Source: Gimesia chilikensis (GTDB taxonomy: Bacteria > Planctomycetota > Planctomycetia > Planctomycetales > Planctomycetaceae). From it: DNA of 64,000 nt. The DNA lies in the NCBI RefSeq assembly GCF_007744075.1, contig NZ_CP036266.1:3643748-3707747 (forward strand), written 5' to 3'. Both the position numbers and the translations under genes were made by a program. Position 1 is the stretch's first letter. Each line of letters opens with the position of its first letter. This document shows, one piece after another, positions 63,974 through 64,000 of this stretch. The notes under the pieces were generated by a model. It did not search any database. It was not told where the DNA came from and worked only from the letters and a program-made list of their open reading frames with translations.

Positions 63974-64000
63974 TAAGGAACCTACTCCCCAACTCAGGTG

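Noticed and set aside
1..64000. CRISPR arrays, insertion sequences, tRNA or rRNA genes
   Set aside because: Reading the gaps on both strands showed no repeat-spacer pattern, no transposase and no cloverleaf-like sequence.

Overview
The window looks like a piece of a Planctomycetes chromosome, most likely Planctomycetaceae of the Gimesia/Planctomyces type (inference from gene families; no rRNA gene is present to confirm it). Marker families are a DUF1559 prepilin-like protein, a DUF1549/DUF1553 protein fused to c-type heme and WD40 domains and paired with a DUF1501 protein, several secreted PQQ-propeller proteins, and a long MoxR-DUF58-BatA-VWA operon. Codon use is even throughout. I saw no tRNA, rRNA, insertion sequence, prophage or CRISPR array.

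Left part (1-12 kb). A partial S-adenosylmethionine decarboxylase gene (speD) runs off the left edge on the minus strand. It starts at TTG behind a strong ribosome binding site and follows a structured intergenic region. Then come a DUF1559 pilin-like gene, a cysteine-rich ORF and a secreted hydrolase (all minus), a CheX-type phosphatase fused to an altered receiver domain, and a folate cluster (pteridine-reductase-like SDR, folB, folK) interrupted by a Tat-exported pyruvyl-transferase-like protein. A TadE/TadE/TadG-VWA trio follows.

Middle (12-38 kb). The giant DUF1549/DUF1553 protein and its DUF1501 partner form one unit closed by a terminator. About 18 kb of plus-strand genes follow with little spacing: a PQQ propeller, a SIMPL protein, a secreted alpha/alpha-barrel protein, a MoxR ATPase, DUF58, BatA-VWA, VWA plus amidotransferase-like, a large membrane/coiled-coil protein, a CxxC coiled-coil protein, a small basic secreted protein, a PA14/NPCBM-like protein and a HEAT-like secreted protein. 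This is the best candidate in the window for a poorly described multi-component system, probably an envelope-located, chaperone-driven complex.

Right part (38-64 kb). Mostly housekeeping and envelope genes: site-2 protease, pgsA, a PQQ propeller, asnB with a GT4 glycosyltransferase, a macro-domain protein, hydrolases, a TIM-barrel isomerase-like protein, a DUF1571 protein, hemQ and a large esterase. A Clp-like double AAA+ ATPase without N and M domains converges on an SF2 helicase gene that overlaps galE by one base. Further right are an acyltransferase-like membrane protein, queF, a GntR/FCD regulator with two winged helices, small membrane proteins, and a protein carrying a degenerate prepilin leader.
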